Below, in pieces: positions 60,843 to 64,000 of a stretch of DNA of 64,000 nt. The notes below the pieces were generated by a model. The model made no database searches. It saw only the letters and a list, made by a program, of their open reading frames with translations, and was not told where the DNA came from. Source of the DNA: Priestia iocasae (GTDB lineage Bacteria; Bacillota; Bacilli; Bacillales; Bacillaceae_H); contig NZ_JAFBFC010000005.1 in the NCBI RefSeq assembly GCF_016909075.1, forward strand, positions 235,459 to 299,458, in the 5' to 3' direction. The stretch's first letter is position 1, and each line of letters begins with the position of its first letter. Made by a program: the position numbers and the translations under genes.

Positions 60843-63332
60843 ATGTCAGATAAACCAAACTCTCAAATTCGAGAAATTAATATTAGTCAGGAAATGAAGT
60901 CATCCTTTTTAGATTACGCGATGAGTGTAATTGTATCTCGTGCGTTACCTGATGTACGAGATGGCTTAAAGCCTGTTCATCGTCGTATTTTATATGCAAT
61001 GAATGATCTAGGGATGACAGCAGATAAAGCGTATAAAAAATCTGCTCGTATCGTAGGAGAAGTTATTGGTAAGTATCACCCGCATGGTGACTCAGCTGTT
61101 TACGATACGATGGTACGTATGGCGCAAGATTTCAGTTATCGTTATATGCTAGTAGACGGTCACGGGAACTTTGGTTCTGTTGACGGTGATGCGGCTGCTG
61201 CGATGCGTTATACTGAGGCAAGAATGTCAAAAGTGTCGATGGAATTATTAAGAGACATTAATAAAGACACAATTGATTATCAAGATAACTATGATGGCTC
61301 AGAACGAGAGCCAATGGTTCTACCGTCTAGATTTCCTAATTTACTAGTGAATGGTTCAGCGGGTATCGCCGTAGGGATGGCAACAAACATTCCTCCTCAT
61401 CAACTAGGTGAAGTAATTGATGGTGTACTAGCCGTGAGTCAAGATCCAGAGATTACAATTCCAGAGTTAATGGAGATTATTCCTGGCCCTGATTTTCCAA
61501 CAGCAGGACAAATCTTAGGTAGAAGTGGAATTCGAAAAGCTTATGAAACAGGAAGAGGTTCTATTACACTACGTGCCAAAGTAGAAATTGAAGAGCGTAG
61601 TAACGGTAAAGAAGCAATCATTGTTCATGAGTTACCTTATCAAGTAAATAAAGCGAAGTTAATTGAGAAAATAGCTGAACTTGTTCGTGATAAGAAAATA
61701 GAAGGTATTACTGATTTACGTGATGAATCAGATCGCTCTGGTATGAGGATCGTGATTGAAGTAAGAAAAGATGCAAATGCGAATGTTCTATTGAACAACC
61801 TTTATAAACAGACCGCCTTACAAACAAGCTTTGGTATTAACATGCTAGCTTTAGTAGAAGGCCAACCTAAAGTACTGAATCTAAAACAATGCTTAAAGTA
61901 TTATTTGGATCACCAAATTGTCGTTATTCGCAGACGTACACAATACGAGCTGCGAAAAGCAGAAGCTAGAGCTCATATTTTAGAGGGATTACGTATTGCG
62001 CTGGATCACCTAGATGAAGTAATTAGCCTTATTCGCGCATCTCAAACAACAGAGATTGCAAGAAATGGATTAATGACTGAGTTCTCTTTATCTGAAAAGC
62101 AAGCTCAAGCGATTTTAGATATGCGTTTACAACGCCTAACAGGTTTAGAGCGTGAAAAGATTGAAGAAGAATATCAATCTCTAGTCGCACTTATTGCTGA
62201 CTTAAAAGCAATCCTTGCAGATGAAGAAAGAGTACTAGAAATCATCCGTACAGAGTTATTAGAAGTAAAAGAGAAGTTTAATGATGGTCGTCGCACAGAA
62301 ATTATGACAGGTGGAGCAGAAATCATTGAAGATGAAGATTTAATCCCACGCCAAAATATCGTCATTACTCTTACTCATAATGGTTATATCAAGCGATTAC
62401 CTGTTTCTACTTACCGAAGCCAAAAACGTGGTGGTAGAGGTATTCAAGGTATGAATATGAATGAGAACGATTTTGTTGAACATCTTCTCACTACGTCCAC
62501 GCATGATACAATTCTGTTCTTTACAAATAAAGGGAAAGTGTATCGTGCAAAAGGATATGAAATTCCAGAGTATAGCCGTACAGCTAAAGGCATTCCAATC
62601 ATTAATCTACTAGAAGTAGATAAAGGTGAATGGGTAAATGCTATTATCCGTGTAGAGGCTTTCACAGACGATAGCTATTTATTCTTTACAACAAAGCAAG
62701 GAATCTCAAAGCGTACTCCTTTATCATCTTTTGAAAATATTCGTACGAGTGGTTTAATAGCCTTAAACTTACGAGAAGAAGATGAATTGATTTCTGTTAA
62801 ACTAACAGACGGTAAAAGAGATGTTGTCATGGGGACGAAAAAAGGTCTTCTTATTCGATTCACTGAAGACAATGTTCGATCAATGGGACGTACTGCAACT
62901 GGAGTTAAAGGAATTACATTAGATTCAGATGATGAAGTAATTGGGATGGAAATCGTAGAAGAAGATGCTGATATTCTTATTGTAACTAAGAATGGCTATG
63001 GAAAACGAACACCAATCGATGACTACCGCATTCAATCTCGTGGTGGGAAAGGTTTACGAACGTGTAATGTGACTGATAAAAATGGTCCAGTTATATCATT
63101 AAAGTCTGTTCAGCCTGAAGAAGACATCATGCTTATCACAGTAAGCGGTGTTCTTATCCGTGTGTCAGTTACAGATATTTCTCAAATGGGCCGTAACACA
63201 CAAGGTGTTAAATTAATTCGATTAGGTGAAAATGAATTTGTTGCAACTGTTGCGAAAGTACAACTATCTGATGACGATGAACCTGAAGATGAAGAATTAG
63301 AAGAAAATGAAGTAGATAATATAGAAGAATAA
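60843..63332 (+). CDS. gyrA: DNA gyrase subunit A
   Basis: 829 aa. Active Tyr in [12 protein letters not shown]; quinolone-region [13 protein letters not shown] (wild type Ser). GyrA-box [10 protein letters not shown] and C-terminal beta-pinwheel, acidic tail. Negative supercoiling of DNA. Confidence 0.98.
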   Translation: MSDKPNSQIREINISQEMKSSFLDYAMSVIVSRALPDVRDGLKPVHRRILYAMNDLGMTADKAYKKSARIVGEVIGKYHPHGDSAVYDTMVRMAQDFSYRYMLVDGHGNFGSVDGDAAAAMRYTEARMSKVSMELLRDINKDTIDYQDNYDGSEREPMVLPSRFPNLLVNGSAGIAVGMATNIPPHQLGEVIDGVLAVSQDPEITIPELMEIIPGPDFPTAGQILGRSGIRKAYETGRGSITLRAKVEIEERSNGKEAIIVHELPYQVNKAKLIEKIAELVRDKKIEGITDLRDESDRSGMRIVIEVRKDANANVLLNNLYKQTALQTSFGINMLALVEGQPKVLNLKQCLKYYLDHQIVVIRRRTQYELRKAEARAHILEGLRIALDHLDEVISLIRASQTTEIARNGLMTEFSLSEKQAQAILDMRLQRLTGLEREKIEEEYQSLVALIADLKAILADEERVLEIIRTELLEVKEKFNDGRRTEIMTGGAEIIEDEDLIPRQNIVITLTHNGYIKRLPVSTYRSQKRGGRGIQGMNMNENDFVEHLLTTSTHDTILFFTNKGKVYRAKGYEIPEYSRTAKGIPIINLLEVDKGEWVNAIIRVEAFTDDSYLFFTTKQGISKRTPLSSFENIRTSGLIALNLREEDELISVKLTDGKRDVVMGTKKGLLIRFTEDNVRSMGRTATGVKGITLDSDDEVIGMEIVEEDADILIVTKNGYGKRTPIDDYRIQSRGGKGLRTCNVTDKNGPVISLKSVQPEEDIMLITVSGVLIRVSVTDISQMGRNTQGVKLIRLGENEFVATVAKVQLSDDDEPEDEELEENEVDNIEE

Positions 63333-63341
63333 GCTTATAGG

Positions 63342-63373
63342 TAAAAGCTCTTTAATCCAATTAAAGAGCTTTT
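63342..63373 (+). terminator. gyrA terminator
   Basis: AAGCTCTTTAA and TTAAAGAGCTT with a T run just downstream of gyrA. The following gap to the rRNA holds the rrn promoter. Confidence 0.92.
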
Positions 63374-63488
63374 TATCTTTTTTTATAAAAAACCTTGCAT
63401 GCTGTAAAAAAATCTGATAGTATTTTAAAAGTCATCAACAAGCACTACTAAAGAAAAAACAAACTACATCTTTTCTTTTAAAAATGTG

Positions 63489-63518
63489 TTGACAAAGAAA
63501 GTTGAAAAATGCTATGAT
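63489..63518 (+). promoter_or_regulatory. rrn promoter
   Basis: TTGACA (63489-63494), 18-bp spacer, TATGAT (63513-63518). The leader then shows the conserved TTCTTTGAAAACTGAAC (antitermination/processing) before the 16S. Confidence 0.9.
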
Positions 63519-63618
63519 AAAGAAGTCGTTTCGGCGACGAAGAGTTCTTTGAAAACTGAACAAAGCGACAAACGTCAACGTTAATTCAAGTTTTAAAATT
63601 TATGAGCAAGTCAAACAT

Positions 63619-64000
<382 letters not shown>

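Overview
The window is the replication-origin region of a Bacillaceae-type, low-GC Gram-positive chromosome. Evidence: the conserved order rpmH-dnaA-dnaN-yaaA-recF-remB-gyrB-gyrA-rrn; a walRKHIJ-htrA-rlmH operon; soj/spo0J/noc; and sporulation-linked genes (spoIIIJ, jag, yyaC). The partial 16S rRNA fits Bacillaceae, but I do not assign a genus.

Layout. 1-1247: chromosome that once lay directly downstream of rlmH (a GntR/UTRA regulator and the old rlmH terminator). 1248-23716: a ~22.5 kb SCC-like island at the 3' end of rlmH. It is bounded by an 18-bp near-repeat (14 bp perfect) of the rlmH C-terminal codons and carries a large serine recombinase next to rlmH. 23699-52877: housekeeping genes, mainly on the minus strand (rlmH, CxxH/CxxC protein, htrA, walJIHKR, four tRNAs, purA, replicative helicase, rplI, gdpP, yybS, rpsR-ssb-rpsF, ychF, DUF951, mscS, YkvI-like transporter, parB-parA, noc, rsmG, mnmG, mnmE, jag, spoIIIJ). 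52990-54250: rnpA, rpmH and the left half of oriC. 54251-64000, plus strand: dnaA, oriC unwinding region, dnaN, yaaA, recF, remB, gyrB, gyrA and the start of an rRNA operon.

Island. Its left ~15.5 kb is a defence-like cargo on the minus strand, in three blocks. Block one is a PLD-like/SNF2 helicase, a DUF4391 protein, a type III Mod and a type III Res. Block two is a small XRE regulator followed by a RecD2-like helicase with a C-terminal nuclease-like domain. Block three is an apparent operon of a membrane GTPase (DUF697-like), a small Cys/His protein and a TIR-domain protein. The right ~6.5 kb is the mobility/maintenance module: small genes, a possible single-strand-annealing protein, a RadC-like protein, a two-winged-helix possible replication protein divergent from an XRE regulator, two small ORFs and the recombinase. 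The recombinase reading frame runs through the attachment core into antisense rlmH, so its last residues come from the host chromosome.

The most promising under-described items are the GTPase/small protein/TIR operon, the PLD-SNF2/DUF4391-extended type III system, the rlmH-targeting element itself, and a predicted multi-stem RNA between dnaN and yaaA. Chromosomal control sites include two origin-flanking DnaA-box clusters, a bipartite oriC, and parS sites in spo0J and walK plus a parS-like sequence built into the rsmG terminator.
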